64,000 bases of DNA from Methanococcoides sp. AM1 (GCF_900774055.1 NZ_CAAGSW010000004.1:353967-417966); one strand, 5' to 3'. Positions 18,831 to 28,422 are shown, counted from the stretch's first letter. Numbers and translations: made by a program. The notes: generated by a model not told the origin, from the sequence alone.

Positions 18831-18951
18831 AAGTTAATTTGGGATGTGTGCGGGGAGTTCTGCGTATTCAACAAATCAAATTGTTATACCTTAATTATTA
18901 CCCATATTTTAGCACATCCCCACTAAGATCGCCAGAAAAAGGAGATCAATT

Positions 18952-19593
18952 ATGTCAAAAGAAGAACTATATAAAGAATTAGCTGATGCTGTAGTCAGCT
19001 GCAAGAAAGATGCTGTTTTAGCAGCGGTTGAGAAGGCTCGCGGTGAAGTTTCCGGCTCGGATATTATTGAGAACGGGCTGGCTGCCGGTATGAATGAAGT
19101 TGGTGTTCTCTTCGAAAGAGGAAAACTCTTCCTTCCACACGTTATGATGGCAGCGGACGCAATGTCTGCAGGTGTCGCAGAACTGGAAGACGAAATGGCA
19201 GGTAGTGGGGCCGGTGAAAAGCTCGGTGTAATTGTCAACGGTACCGTCGAAGGCGACGTTCACGACATTGGCAAAGCAATCGTATCAACAATGCTCCAGG
19301 CAGCAGGTTTTGAAGTTCATGATATTGGAAGGGATGTTCCACTCCAGAACTTCATCGACAAGATCAAGGAAACGGATGCTGACATGGTCGGCCTTTCCGC
19401 ACTTATGACAACAACACTACCGGGACAGAAGGAAGTCATTGAACTTCTCAAGGAGAACGGCCTCAGGGACAGTGTAAAGGTCATGGTCGGTGGTGCTCCG
19501 GCAACAGATGCATGGGCAAAGAAGTGCGGTGCAGACTGCTATGCAGAGAATGCCAGTGAAGCTGTGAACAAAGCAAAGGAACTATTACTCTGA
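18952..19593 (+). CDS. mtbC: dimethylamine corrinoid protein
   Basis: This 213-residue corrinoid protein serves the dimethylamine methyltransferase. The cap domain covers about 1-88. The B12 domain starts near 91 ([19 protein letters not shown]) with the cobalt-ligand His in DVHDIG, then [11 protein letters not shown] and [20 protein letters not shown] precedes the ATG. It is 10 bases before mtbB, which decides the MtbC assignment over MtmC or MttC. Confidence 0.92.
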   Translation: MSKEELYKELADAVVSCKKDAVLAAVEKARGEVSGSDIIENGLAAGMNEVGVLFERGKLFLPHVMMAADAMSAGVAELEDEMAGSGAGEKLGVIVNGTVEGDVHDIGKAIVSTMLQAAGFEVHDIGRDVPLQNFIDKIKETDADMVGLSALMTTTLPGQKEVIELLKENGLRDSVKVMVGGAPATDAWAKKCGADCYAENASEAVNKAKELLL

Positions 19594-19603
19594 GGTGATC
19601 GAT

Positions 19604-21007
19604 ATGGCAACAGAATATTCTACAAGAATGGGTGACGGTGAACTGATCTTTATGACAAAGGATGCCATAATGACAGAACTCCATGAAGGTACTGCAGATG
19701 CAGCAGACCTTGGTACAATCCCCATGCTTTCCGAAGATGAGCTGGAAAAAATTGCAGACATCATCCTAAACCCCAGCAGAATAGTAGGTGTTGACCCAGG
19801 AAATGAGATTGTTGTTACTCACGATATTGCTCCGCTTAAGATTGATGGAGATCAGGGTAACAGTGGTGTTGGTGTCCCTGCCAGTCGTCTTGTTAGCAGT
19901 ATGATCTATGAGAGAGTTTTCGCTGCAGACACAATGGAACTCGGCCACATTGACTACAGTTACAAGCCTGTTAAACCTGTTATTGCTCAGGAACAGCAGG
20001 TCATGGAAGTTTGTCAACAGAACATGCTTATCCCCATGATGTACGGTGCAATGCCAAACTTAGGTCTTTACTACACTCCGGATGGCCCATTTGAAAATCC
20101 AGGAGACCTAATGAAAGCTTTCAAGATCTCAGAAGCCCAGGATTCCATCGAAAAAGCAGGTGACCACGCAGTACGTGACATCACCTGGCTTATGAAGCGT
20201 ATCTATGACGTTGGTGGCGACGGAATCAATTTTGATACTATTGGAGCAGCTGGTGACGGTGACATGTATGCTTCCCTCCATGCAATCGAAGCTCTCAGAA
20301 AAGAATTCCCTGACATGTACATTGAAGCAGGCATGGCCGGTGAGCTTGTACTTGGTATGCACGGTGAACTTGAATACGATGGTAAAGTTCTTGCAGGACT
20401 CTGGCCACATGAGCAGGTAGAACTTGTTTCAAAGGCTGGAGCTAACGTGTTTGGTCCTGTGTGCAATACTAACACCGGAATGTCATTTGCCTGGAATCTT
20501 GCTCGTGCAGTCACTTTCACAAAAGCTGCAGTCGAAGCATCAACAATTCCATGTCATGTAGACATGGGCATGGGAGTGGGTGGCATCCCAATGTTCGAAA
20601 CTCCACCAGTTGACGCAGTTACCCGTGCAAGCAAGGCAATGGTCGAAGTTGCCGGCGTTGACGGTATATAGATAGGAGTCGGCGACCCAATCGGTATGAC
20701 CATAGCACACATTCTTGCTTCTGGAATGCATGGAATGCGAGGTGCTGGTGATCTTGTAGCAAGGATGCAGCTTGGTAAGAGCATGAGACTCAACGAAGCA
20801 AAGAAATATGTTGCCAAAAAAGTTGGCGTCGATGTTGCTGAACTTACAGATGTGCATCGCATGAGGGAAGTTCGTGAAGAACTTGATATTGGAATAATAA
20901 CATCAGTCCCTGGTTGTGCAAAAGGCTACGTAGCAAAGATGAATATCGAGAAGGTTCTTGGCATCAATATCAATTGCTGCGACAAGTTCAGGGAAGCAAT
21001 TAAGTAA
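19604..21007 (+). CDS. mtbB: dimethylamine:corrinoid methyltransferase with in-frame UAG (pyrrolysine)
   Basis: The enzyme transfers a methyl group from dimethylamine to MtbC. From the ATG at 19604 an in-frame TAG (20669-20671) falls at residue 356, the known pyrrolysine position of MtbB. Homologous sequence continues after it ([15 protein letters not shown]) to the TAA at 21005-21007. The total of 467 residues equals the usual MtbB length. GAGGTGA precedes the ATG; a GTG nine bases upstream is less likely. It directly follows mtbC. A gene caller would report a truncated 5' part and a separate 3' part. Confidence 0.97.
20669..20671 (+). other. in-frame TAG read as pyrrolysine in mtbB
   Basis: The codon lies between ATA (Ile) and ATA (Ile) in the motif VDGI-UAG-IGVGDP, at residue 356 from the chosen start. 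Conserved MtbB sequence flanks it on both sides. Confidence 0.95.
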
Positions 21008-21052
21008 GTCTTTGGGTTAGGAAACTGAGGATATTAAACAAGGTTTGGCGGT

Positions 21053-21952
21053 ATGATGAAAGGGATTGCAAACTCACCAGATTTACCAGATAATATGCTT
21101 GAAGTAGTGTTCGTGTGGAGGTTTGAAGATGGCTGGTCACTTGAGTCCGTATCAGATAATGTATCCATTTTCGGACATGAAGTCGAGGATTTTCTTATTG
21201 GTGACTTGTTCTATGAAGATCTTATTCATCCTGCTGACCTTGCAAATTTTAGGAAGAAACTTCGAGAGTATTCTGACAATTCCGAAGGTGACCTTATACA
21301 GGAATATCGGATATTGATGCTAGACGGTGATTATAGATGGGTTCGTGAAAATACACATATCATCTATGACAAGGATGGTTGTATTCAAGGTTTGAGGACA
21401 ACGATTGTTGATATTAATGATGAGAAACAACATGATGATTTTATGTCCATTCAGGATGAGCTAGGCAGTGATTTCAATTGGCCCGTATATCTGGAAGAGT
21501 CTACGAATATCCTTATTGAGCTGACAACAAGACTTGAAGCTATAGATATTTGTGCCTTGTATGTTGTTGACGAGGTCAACAAAGGACTAGTACTTGTGAA
21601 CCATAAGGGACTTTCAACCAATTTTGTGAACAGTTTTTCATATTTAGATGTAAATTCCATTCCGGTAGAGATTGCGAAGAAAGGATTCCCTATATACATG
21701 CATTATTCTGAAATCTATCCTTTACTTACGGATTCTTCTATGGAAGAGGAGGGATTACAAGGCACTGCTATTATTCCGATCTATCATAAGCACCACTTTG
21801 TAGGGGTATTGATTGTCTCATCATCTTCTGAATTCATAATTCCGGAAGGTGATCGTGATGATCTTGATCTTATCAAGTCGTTAGCTGGCCTTATGATTAG
21901 TACTATAGAAATGGCCATTATGAGTGACGATATGCGTTACGGTGTGGCATGA
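21053..21952 (+). CDS. PAS plus GAF sensor protein without output domain
   Basis: This 299-residue soluble protein has a PAS domain with PAC motif at about 15-130 (IHPADLANFRKKL, then YRWVRENTHIIYDKDGCI). A GAF-like domain spans about 150-290 (ICALYVVDEVNKGLVLVNHKGLS, then IIPIYHKHHFVGVLIV). No kinase, HTH or cyclase part follows. It lies 45 bases after mtbB and upstream of the transport genes, so it may sense a small ligand or redox state for this locus. Domain identification is firm and the role is inferred from position. Confidence 0.75.
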   Translation: MMKGIANSPDLPDNMLEVVFVWRFEDGWSLESVSDNVSIFGHEVEDFLIGDLFYEDLIHPADLANFRKKLREYSDNSEGDLIQEYRILMLDGDYRWVRENTHIIYDKDGCIQGLRTTIVDINDEKQHDDFMSIQDELGSDFNWPVYLEESTNILIELTTRLEAIDICALYVVDEVNKGLVLVNHKGLSTNFVNSFSYLDVNSIPVEIAKKGFPIYMHYSEIYPLLTDSSMEEEGLQGTAIIPIYHKHHFVGVLIVSSSSEFIIPEGDRDDLDLIKSLAGLMISTIEMAIMSDDMRYGVA

Positions 21953-22075
21953 ATGGAAGGATATTGAAGAATAGGTTCAAGGACTATTTCCTTGGAATAA
22001 TACAAGTTTTTAGGTGTTAATTATGACCAATAGCAGTTACAAAAATATTAATGAATAAAAACGGAGGCATCAAAA

Positions 22076-22174
22076 ATGGACATTTGGATGGTTGCTAATG
22101 GATTGATCTACTTACTGTGCTTTGCCATGGTTGGCTGGATGCTTCAAGATGCTTTATCAATATCAAAAAAATGA
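22076..22174 (+). CDS. tiny single-span membrane protein
   Basis: This 32-codon frame begins after ACGGAGGCATC at good spacing. It encodes one hydrophobic helix (ANGLIYLLCFAMVGWML) with a short basic end. It stands 15 bases before the APC permease gene. The strong ribosome binding site and the parallel with the 50-residue membrane protein at 18678 argue that it is real, possibly a permease partner. Confidence 0.6.
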   Translation: MDIWMVANGLIYLLCFAMVGWMLQDALSISKK

Positions 22175-22189
22175 ACAGGAGATCTAGAA

Positions 22190-23617
22190 ATGGGAGAAGG
22201 AACAATATCAGTAACTCCAGTCCTTGTCAAAACGTTGCGTCCCTACCAAGTATGGGCTTTGGGCGTAGGCATCGTTCTCGTAGGCAATTTCATGGGTTGG
22301 AATTTTACTGTAGCTAAAGGTGGTATTCTTGGCTCACTTTTTGCATTGCTAGTCGCCGGTACGATGTATGTCATGGTTTCACTTTGTGCCAGTGAATTAG
22401 GAGCTTCTACAAAATTGGCAGGAGGGCCCTATGATTGGGCACGGTTATTTGTAGGTCCGGGTGCAGCCGCACTTGTAGGACTTGCAGTTTATATGGAATT
22501 CATCGCTGTTGAAGCAGCCGATGCAATTGTAATGGCATCAGTCTTAACGGCGATATTTCCATCTGCAGAATTGGCAGTATTTCCTGTAACTTTACTGGTC
22601 ATTACGTCTCTGACATTTATTAATTACAGAGGTGTGGAAGCAGTATTAAATCTCAATTTTGCACTTGCTTTTATCGCACTTCTCGGAATTATAATATTTT
22701 TCTTTGCAAACATAGCAGGATTTGGTGGAGTCTGGCATCCAGAGTACCTCTTTTCAGGTGCAATGCCCAACGGATTCATCGGAATTTTAGCAGCCTTGCA
22801 ATTTGGTCCCTGGTTTTATCTAGGAATTGAAGGAGCAGCGATGTGTGCAGAGGAATGCAAACATCCAAGTAGAGCAGTTCCTCTTGGACAACAAGCTGGT
22901 ATGATAACACTTCTGTTGGCAGCAGGCATGACATTTTATTTGTGTTCAGGACTAGTTCCAACAGCTGAACTAGGAGTTTCCGCATATCCACTTTATGAAG
23001 CAGCAAGCCGTAGTGGTGTACCGATCTTGATAATATTGCTTGCAGTAGGTACCATCTTTACTTGCCTCTCAAGTGCAAATGGTACTGTTTGCGATGCTTC
23101 ACGATCATGGTTTTCTTTGTCCAGAGATCATTTCCTGACTCCATGGTTCTCAGCAATCCACCCCAAATACAGGACCCCTTACAGAGCTGTTATCTTTACA
23201 ATGCCTATTGCAGTTGCCTTCGCTTTCAGTGGTTTCCTTGACCAAGTTGTAACTTTTGCAATTGCATCGGGTTTGGTTTGTTATGTACTGATCCCTTTTT
23301 CCCTGATCAGGTTTAGAAAGATGTTCCCGGATCAATATTTGAAAGATAAAGATGCACTTAATAAAGTACGACCTTTTTCAGGACCTTTGCATCCCTTGCT
23401 GGCTTATTTCACTATTTTCCTCACAATAGTTATCATGTCAACTCTGCACTGGGGATACAGCTACAATTTAATCTTCGCACTCATCTTCTATGTAATAGCA
23501 TATTTCTACTTCACATGGAGATATCGTTCTTTTGAAGTCGATCACAGTTGGAGTGATGATATGGGATGGCCGGACCCAATAGAAAGACAAGGAGTTGTGA
23601 AAAATGAAAGAAGATAA
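22190..23617 (+). CDS. APC-superfamily permease, probable methylamine transporter
   Basis: This 475-residue membrane protein has about 12 helices. It belongs to the amino acid/polyamine/organocation superfamily: an N-terminal GxGIVLVGNF-like first helix, ELGASTKLAGGPYDWA, and GIEGAAMCAEECKHPSRAVPLG in the conserved loop. Methanosarcina methylamine operons contain APC permeases, so methylamine or a related amine is the likely substrate here. That is an inference from position after mtbB. AGGAG precedes the ATG. The gene overlaps the next small gene by 14 bases. Confidence 0.8.
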   Translation: MGEGTISVTPVLVKTLRPYQVWALGVGIVLVGNFMGWNFTVAKGGILGSLFALLVAGTMYVMVSLCASELGASTKLAGGPYDWARLFVGPGAAALVGLAVYMEFIAVEAADAIVMASVLTAIFPSAELAVFPVTLLVITSLTFINYRGVEAVLNLNFALAFIALLGIIIFFFANIAGFGGVWHPEYLFSGAMPNGFIGILAALQFGPWFYLGIEGAAMCAEECKHPSRAVPLGQQAGMITLLLAAGMTFYLCSGLVPTAELGVSAYPLYEAASRSGVPILIILLAVGTIFTCLSSANGTVCDASRSWFSLSRDHFLTPWFSAIHPKYRTPYRAVIFTMPIAVAFAFSGFLDQVVTFAIASGLVCYVLIPFSLIRFRKMFPDQYLKDKDALNKVRPFSGPLHPLLAYFTIFLTIVIMSTLHWGYSYNLIFALIFYVIAYFYFTWRYRSFEVDHSWSDDMGWPDPIERQGVVKNERR

Positions 23618-23888
23618 GAATACAAGAATCGATTCCGCAAAATATGTCCGAAAATTGAGGGGAGATGCAGGCGTGGTGGTATTGTTGCTGATCATAATGT
23701 ATTTTTCTGAGATATTTATTCTCTACAAAACAATCACCACCCTTTGGGGTAAGATTCCAGAACTTTCTGTGATTTTACCGTTATACATCATTTTTCTCAT
23801 ATTATTACTTAGTATTGAGACGATTGGTTGTTTGCGAGTTTATAATTCCATCAAGGAACACATGTATTCATTTAATTACTATGACTAA
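23604..23888 (+). CDS. small two-span membrane protein
   Basis: This 94-residue protein has a basic N-terminus (KYVRKLRGD) and two hydrophobic helices at about 25-45 and 58-80. It overlaps the permease gene's end by 14 bases and has AAGGAG upstream. It is followed at 12 bases by another small membrane protein. I do not recognise a family. The overlap and order suggest membrane partners of the permease. Confidence 0.7.
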   Translation: MKEDKNTRIDSAKYVRKLRGDAGVVVLLLIIMYFSEIFILYKTITTLWGKIPELSVILPLYIIFLILLLSIETIGCLRVYNSIKEHMYSFNYYD

Positions 23889-23900
23889 GGAGGAATGAAA

Positions 23901-24152
23901 ATGGCAGTTACCAATAAAAACGGAGAACGTGGACCCTTCATGCAAATTTTTGATATCCTTTTCATTTTTATAATCGCATGTATATGCGTAGTTACACCGG
24001 TTATTATACAAGGTACAGTCCTGGTCGGATGGGATGAAACAGGAGGAATGCAGTTCGTGTGGGATCCAGCATCTTATTTCAGTTTGGTAGCAGTAATTCT
24101 TGTTTTTTTTGTTGTGATCCTGTATCATTCGGTCAAGAATTACAGATTATAA
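23901..24152 (+). CDS. small two-span membrane protein
   Basis: This 83-residue protein has hydrophobic helices at about 16-38 (IFDILFIFIIACICVVTPVII) and 57-78 (SLVAVILVFFVVILY). The linker is short and Gly/Trp-rich, and the tail is basic. AAGGAGG stands seven bases before the ATG at 23901, preferred over the ATG six bases upstream. Together with the preceding gene it forms a pair of small membrane proteins behind the APC permease. The function is unknown. Confidence 0.7.
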   Translation: MAVTNKNGERGPFMQIFDILFIFIIACICVVTPVIIQGTVLVGWDETGGMQFVWDPASYFSLVAVILVFFVVILYHSVKNYRL

Positions 24153-24204
24153 ATGTATAAAGAGAAATTTCCCTGTGGCAAAAATTAATTTAATGGGTGA
24201 TAAT

Positions 24205-24645
24205 ATGGAAGAAGGTATCCAACGGATCAAAGACAGGAATAATCTAACAGATGTTGAGAAAAAACATGTTCCAATTATTGAAGCACCTGATATTGTAACA
24301 TCTGAAGAATCATTTGAGGTGAAAGTGACTATTGGAGGAGAACCACATGTGATGGAAATGGAACACTACATTGAATGGGTTGAAGTATGGTTTGCGGATA
24401 ATAAGATTGGAAAATACGAGTTAGGGGCTGAAAATCCAACACCTGAAGCAATTTTTAATATAATTCCTAGTGAAGATCTAATTTCTTCTACGGAATATGT
24501 AGTCTGCAATATTCATGGTGTCAACTTATGCAGTAAATGTGGTCTTAAAGAGGTGAGAACGGAACTTAAGGCCATTGCAAGTTGCAATGTTCATGGGTTG
24601 TGGGAATCTGCAAAAGAAGTGAATGTTGTATCCAAAAGAAAGTAA
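24205..24645 (+). CDS. superoxide reductase (neelaredoxin/desulfoferrodoxin-like)
   Basis: This 146-residue protein has the iron-binding pattern of superoxide reductases: KHVPIIE (His 21, Glu 26), GEPHVMEMEHYIEW (His 48 and His 54) and CNVHGLWE (Cys 127, His 130). The family reduces superoxide to peroxide at an Fe(His)4Cys centre. Unusually, a second CNIHG motif and a CSKC pair occur at about 101-112, before the canonical site. Whether the insert binds metal is unknown. The ATG at 24205 has GGGTGAT just upstream; ATG 24193 or GTG 24175 are alternatives. The last 57 bases and the following spacer were tandemly duplicated with part of the next gene. Confidence 0.75.
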   Translation: MEEGIQRIKDRNNLTDVEKKHVPIIEAPDIVTSEESFEVKVTIGGEPHVMEMEHYIEWVEVWFADNKIGKYELGAENPTPEAIFNIIPSEDLISSTEYVVCNIHGVNLCSKCGLKEVRTELKAIASCNVHGLWESAKEVNVVSKRK

Positions 24646-25362
24646 CAAAACAACTTGATTTTGTTTAATATAAATCAATAGGAGGAGAATACAATGATAT
24701 CAATTGGATTAGTAACTGAATTCTTTGTCGTAATTTTTGGTCTACTGGCAGCAGCGTCATGGAATGCCAGTGATTTTAATGAAGACTTTGCATCAAAAAA
24801 ATTCAATATTTATGGTGTTGCCATGATAGTCCCGACCGTGGGTTTACTTTTCTTGGGTGGATCGGCCTTACTACTGCAAAAACAAATACCACAAATTGAA
24901 GAAATTATATGGGGGGCACTGGCAGGGATAATCATAAGTGCTGGACTTATTGCTTTTTGTCGTATTTTTAGGCGAGTTCATGGGTTGTGGAAACCCACAA
25001 AAAAGTGAACATTATGTCCGAAAGGAACTAGCAAAACAACTTGATTTTATTTAAATCGAAATCAATATGGGGAGAATACAATGATACCAACTGAATTCCT
25101 TGTAGTAATATTTGGTCTACTGGCAGCCGCGTCATGGGGCGCCAGTGATTTTAGTGGAGGTTTTGCATCAAAGAAAGCCAACGTCTATGGTGTTGTCTTG
25201 ATAGTCCAAATCGTTGGTTTGATTTTACTGGTCGGATCTGCCTTTCTGCTGCAAGAACAAATGCCGCCAAATGAAGGAATAATCTGGGGAATACTGGCAG
25301 GACTATTCATAAGTGCTGGACTTATTGCCCTTTATCGTGCTCTTTCGGAAGGGAAAATGGGT
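24589..25362 (+). repeat. 387-bp tandem duplication (superoxide reductase tail plus EamA gene 5' part)
   Basis: The stretch beginning GTTCATGGGTTGTGG at 24589 recurs at 24976. The following EamA gene starts (24694 and 25081) are also exactly 387 bases apart. The copies share the end of the superoxide reductase gene, the spacer with CAAAACAACTTGATTTT, and about 280 bases of EamA coding sequence. They have diverged clearly, so the duplication is not recent. Confidence 0.85.
24694..25008 (+). pseudogene. truncated EamA transporter fused to a superoxide reductase tail
   Basis: Residues 1 to about 92 are a diverged copy of the first part of the EamA transporter at 25081 (FGLLAAASWNASDF, with three helices). 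The frame then runs into RVHGLWKPTKK, a copy of the end of the superoxide reductase. It is the junction product of the 387-bp tandem duplication. It keeps a good GGAGGAG site but lacks seven of ten membrane helices and is most likely non-functional. Confidence 0.75.
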
Positions 25363-25944
25363 TTTGTGGCACCGTTATCAGCCGTGGTAACTGCAGCCAT
25401 TCCGGTTATCTATGGTGCATTTCATGAAGGAATACCTTCCATTTATCAGATGATAGGTTTTGTCTTTGCGGTTGTAGCAGTCTGGTTAATTGCAAGTGGG
25501 GATCTTGAGACAAAAATAGAACGTCGTGACTTTATCTTACCATTGATAGCAGGAACCTTATTTGGTCTTTTCTTCATTTCAATTGACCGTTTCAGTGAAA
25601 CGGCGGTACTATGGCCGCTTGCTGTTGCTAGTATTACAGCGATTCTTATTATACTCGGTTTTGTCATTTTCAAGAGGTCTGTAACCGCAACTTCTTGGAA
25701 TATACTACCTAAACGAAATGTTATGCCTATCATTATACTATCCGGCATTTTCAATACAGGAGGTAACGCTTTTTTTGCACTGGCATCCCAAGCAGGTAGA
25801 TTGGATATAGCATCAATAACTTCTTCCCTCTATCCTGCAGGAACCGTATTACTTGCATGGATGATATTAAAAGAAAATATGTCGTCCAAACAGTGGATCG
25901 GTGTGTTATCTGCCCTTGTTGCATTGATATTGATATCAGCCTAA
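25081..25944 (+). CDS. EamA/DMT-family transporter
   Basis: This 287-residue membrane protein has ten predicted helices and two EamA repeats (about 5-138 and 152-286). It shows the usual motifs ASWGASDFSGGFASKK and AALYRALSEGKMGFVAPLSAVV-like sequence in the first repeat, and DIASITSSLYPAGTVLLAWMILKE in the second. Substrates of this family are mostly small metabolites and cannot be named here. GGGGAG precedes the ATG. It is the last gene of the plus-strand methylamine region and the intact partner of the truncated copy upstream. Confidence 0.8.
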   Translation: MIPTEFLVVIFGLLAAASWGASDFSGGFASKKANVYGVVLIVQIVGLILLVGSAFLLQEQMPPNEGIIWGILAGLFISAGLIALYRALSEGKMGFVAPLSAVVTAAIPVIYGAFHEGIPSIYQMIGFVFAVVAVWLIASGDLETKIERRDFILPLIAGTLFGLFFISIDRFSETAVLWPLAVASITAILIILGFVIFKRSVTATSWNILPKRNVMPIIILSGIFNTGGNAFFALASQAGRLDIASITSSLYPAGTVLLAWMILKENMSSKQWIGVLSALVALILISA

Positions 25945-26058
25945 AAAGCTAATTCTTTCAATTTTTTAAAAAATGATAAGAATATGTGTTTTTTAAAGAT
26001 CCGGTTTCCAAACCGAACTCGCCCAGTAATTTTAAAAGTCGAGTTCTGATGCTAACCT

Positions 26059-26949
26059 TTATACATCTTCTTTGATCTGGGAGATTACCTCATTCAGATC
26101 CTTCTCAAGATTGTACTTCCGCCTGAAATGTGTCAGCACATTGAACACATCCCTCTCAAGTAATTCATCTGCATGTGGATGCTCTACTGTAACATACTGA
26201 GGCCAGTCTATGAACTCCACGCCTTCATCACTGACGAAGATATTGTATTCACTAAGATCAGAATGTATAATTCCCTCAGAGTAAACGATCTTTATCTGTG
26301 AAAGGATCTCATCGAGGACCCATTCCGGCTCCAGAAGCCTGGTCTTTACAAGGATGCTTCCCTTTGCAGGAGCCATGACAATTGCATGTCTGTTGTGATC
26401 AATAGGTTTAGGTATTGAGATCTTGCCATATAATGTCTGCATGATGTCATATTCCCTCTTGGCCGCAAGCCTGGCTGCGTATATCCATGAAAAGTGTTCA
26501 CGATCAACAAGGTGGTCACGCACTCTTTTTACGCTTTTGAAGCTTGTCCTCCCCTCCCTGTGAAACTTGATAATAACAGGAATAGGATCTGCAATGGCCA
26601 GCTCAGGTTCCTGAATTGCTTCATGGACCACTGATTCCTTGCCGACACCTATCTCATCACCTATGGCACTGACGACGCCCCTTTTGACAAATGTGTTCAA
26701 TGCAAGTGCATCATATCCGTCAAAATATATCTGATAACCCTCGTAAGGGGTTTTTGTACCAACTACTATGTTGGATTTGTAAAGCTTAAAAAGCCTGTAC
26801 TCAAGCTGTTCGAAAGAGAGTTTAGTATATTTACGGATCTCTTCGATAGGGACCCATTCAAAATTTTTCATCCCGATCTCAATACCGGTCAGAATTCTGA
26901 GGTCCTTACTATCCAGTGTCCTGAAGAACTTGAGCACATCATCTATCAT
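26059..26949 (-). CDS. rio2: RIO2 family serine/threonine protein kinase
   Basis: This 296-residue protein has an N-terminal winged-helix domain (about 1-85) and a RIO kinase domain. It has a nucleotide-binding loop (GDEIGVGKESVVH), a catalytic loop IIHSDLSEYNIFV (Asp in HSDLSEYN) and metal-binding FIDWPQ. RIO2 acts in maturation of the small ribosomal subunit in archaea and eukaryotes. Length and domain order match archaeal RIO2. It stands as the last gene before the plus-strand methylamine region, convergent to it. Confidence 0.9.
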   Translation of the reverse strand: MIDDVLKFFRTLDSKDLRILTGIEIGMKNFEWVPIEEIRKYTKLSFEQLEYRLFKLYKSNIVVGTKTPYEGYQIYFDGYDALALNTFVKRGVVSAIGDEIGVGKESVVHEAIQEPELAIADPIPVIIKFHREGRTSFKSVKRVRDHLVDREHFSWIYAARLAAKREYDIMQTLYGKISIPKPIDHNRHAIVMAPAKGSILVKTRLLEPEWVLDEILSQIKIVYSEGIIHSDLSEYNIFVSDEGVEFIDWPQYVTVEHPHADELLERDVFNVLTHFRRKYNLEKDLNEVISQIKEDV

Positions 26950-27026
26950 CGGCAGTAATTGTCCTGAATATTAAAGAGCTTTGTGATGCCAGATCAAAAA
27001 AAAAAGAAGAAAAGGAAATTATGCTA

Positions 27027-27419
27027 TCATGACATACGCTTTCTTGCATCTTCAACCTCATCGATGATATCAGGATATTCACGGAATACAGAGAGGATAT
27101 CAAGAGCTGCCACCAGGTCTACAAGACCAAGAGCACCTAAAACTTCACCTTCATTTGACCTGATCGGAACTACGACCACAGCTTTACCTTTGTAGACACC
27201 TTCTGTAGGAACTTTCCTGATGATCGTATTCTTTTCCAGTACCTCTTCCAGAACAGGACCAGTATAATCATCATCTATTATCTGACCCTTCTCCATTCGG
27301 ATCCCATGGAAGCTCTTGCTTCGAATAGTAGTAGGAATCCCCAGAAGCGAATGTACTGCTTCTGCAATTGGCTTAAGGTCTTCTGAAGTCGAATCCGGAC
27401 AGATCTTCAAACACATCAT
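27027..27419 (-). CDS. DUF2111 family protein
   Basis: This protein of about 130 residues is known only from methanogens and relatives as DUF2111; its function is not established. Visible blocks are ICPDSTSEDLKPIAEAVHSLL, GIRMEKGQIIDDDYTGPVLEEV and AVVVVPIRSNEGEVLGALGLVDL, the last resembling a GAF/roadblock-type sensor strand pattern. I chose the ATG at 27419 because AGGTGGGATG lies upstream at workable distance. No membrane segment is seen. Confidence 0.7.
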   Translation of the reverse strand: MMCLKICPDSTSEDLKPIAEAVHSLLGIPTTIRSKSFHGIRMEKGQIIDDDYTGPVLEEVLEKNTIIRKVPTEGVYKGKAVVVVPIRSNEGEVLGALGLVDLVAALDILSVFREYPDIIDEVEDARKRMS

Positions 27420-27501
27420 ATTATTACATCCCACCTGAAATTGAAATATTTAGTTACTATTTTAATGTATTCCTAAAGGGTAAGATAATAGAAATATCTG
27501 T

Positions 27502-28422
27502 TCATTCCCCATTATGTTTAATGTTAGATACATATTCATATGCTTCGAAAGCCGCAATCGAACCATCACTCACAGCAGTGATAACCTGACGCAGGACACC
27601 TGCCCTGCAGTCTCCAACTGCAAATATACCATCCACTGATGTGGCCATTCTCTCATCGGTCAGAATAAACCCGGAATCATCCTTTTCAACATCAACAAAT
27701 TCAGTATTAGGCTCAATACCAACGTAGATGAAGATACCATCAATAGGAGTTCTCCAAATATCATTTGTAACGGTGTCTCGAAGTACGACCTCCCTTACAA
27801 CAGAATCACCAATGATCTCCTCAAGAACCGTATTCCATGAGAACTCAATATTGGACTTCCCAAAGGCCCTGTCCTGAAGTATCTGTGATGCCCGAAGCTT
27901 ATCCCTGCGATGCACTACACAGGCAGAAGCTGCAATATTTGAAAGGATCAATACATCAGTAAGTGCAGATTCGCCTCCGCCCACAACGATCACATTGCGA
28001 CCCTTGAAGAAAGGACCATCACACGTAGCACAATATGAAACACCTTTTCCACGGAACTCATCCTCTCCGGGAACACCGAGGTGTCGTGGATTTGCACCTG
28101 TAGCAATTATAACACTAAGCGTTTCCAGGTCTCCGGAGTCCGTACTGATGATCTTACGATCACCCTCCGATCGGATCCCTAGAATTTCCCTGCTCTCAAC
28201 TACTACACCGGCTGCTTTTGCGTGTTCGGAGAACTTATCCATCAGATCCATACCACTTATAGAAGGAAACCCCGGATAGTTCTCTACTTCACCAGTGGTC
28301 GAGATCTGACCACTGACAAATCCTTTCTCAAGAACAAGTGTGTTCAACCCGTAACGAACAGCATATATTCCGGCAGACAGACCTCCCGGACCGCCACCTA
28401 CAATTATTAGATCATATACCAT
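27502..28422 (-). CDS. trxB: thioredoxin reductase
   Basis: This flavoprotein of 306 residues has an FAD-binding GGGPGGLSAGIYAVR near 9-23, the redox-active pair CATCDG near 132-137, the second nucleotide-binding GGGESAL near 150 and the C-terminal FAVGDCR FAD motif. It reduces thioredoxin-like proteins with NAD(P)H or another donor. Fourteen bases upstream on the same strand lies a small CxxC thioredoxin-like gene, its probable substrate. The gene fits the family in length. Confidence 0.93.
   Translation of the reverse strand: MVYDLIIVGGGPGGLSAGIYAVRYGLNTLVLEKGFVSGQISTTGEVENYPGFPSISGMDLMDKFSEHAKAAGVVVESREILGIRSEGDRKIISTDSGDLETLSVIIATGANPRHLGVPGEDEFRGKGVSYCATCDGPFFKGRNVIVVGGGESALTDVLILSNIAASACVVHRRDKLRASQILQDRAFGKSNIEFSWNTVLEEIIGDSVVREVVLRDTVTNDIWRTPIDGIFIYVGIEPNTEFVDVEKDDSGFILTDERMATSVDGIFAVGDCRAGVLRQVITAVSDGSIAAFEAYEYVSNIKHNGE

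Noticed and set aside
13128..21007. pyl genes (pylTSBCD), mtbA or ramA within the window
   Set aside because: None of their signatures was seen. The UAG-containing genes must rely on copies elsewhere in the genome.
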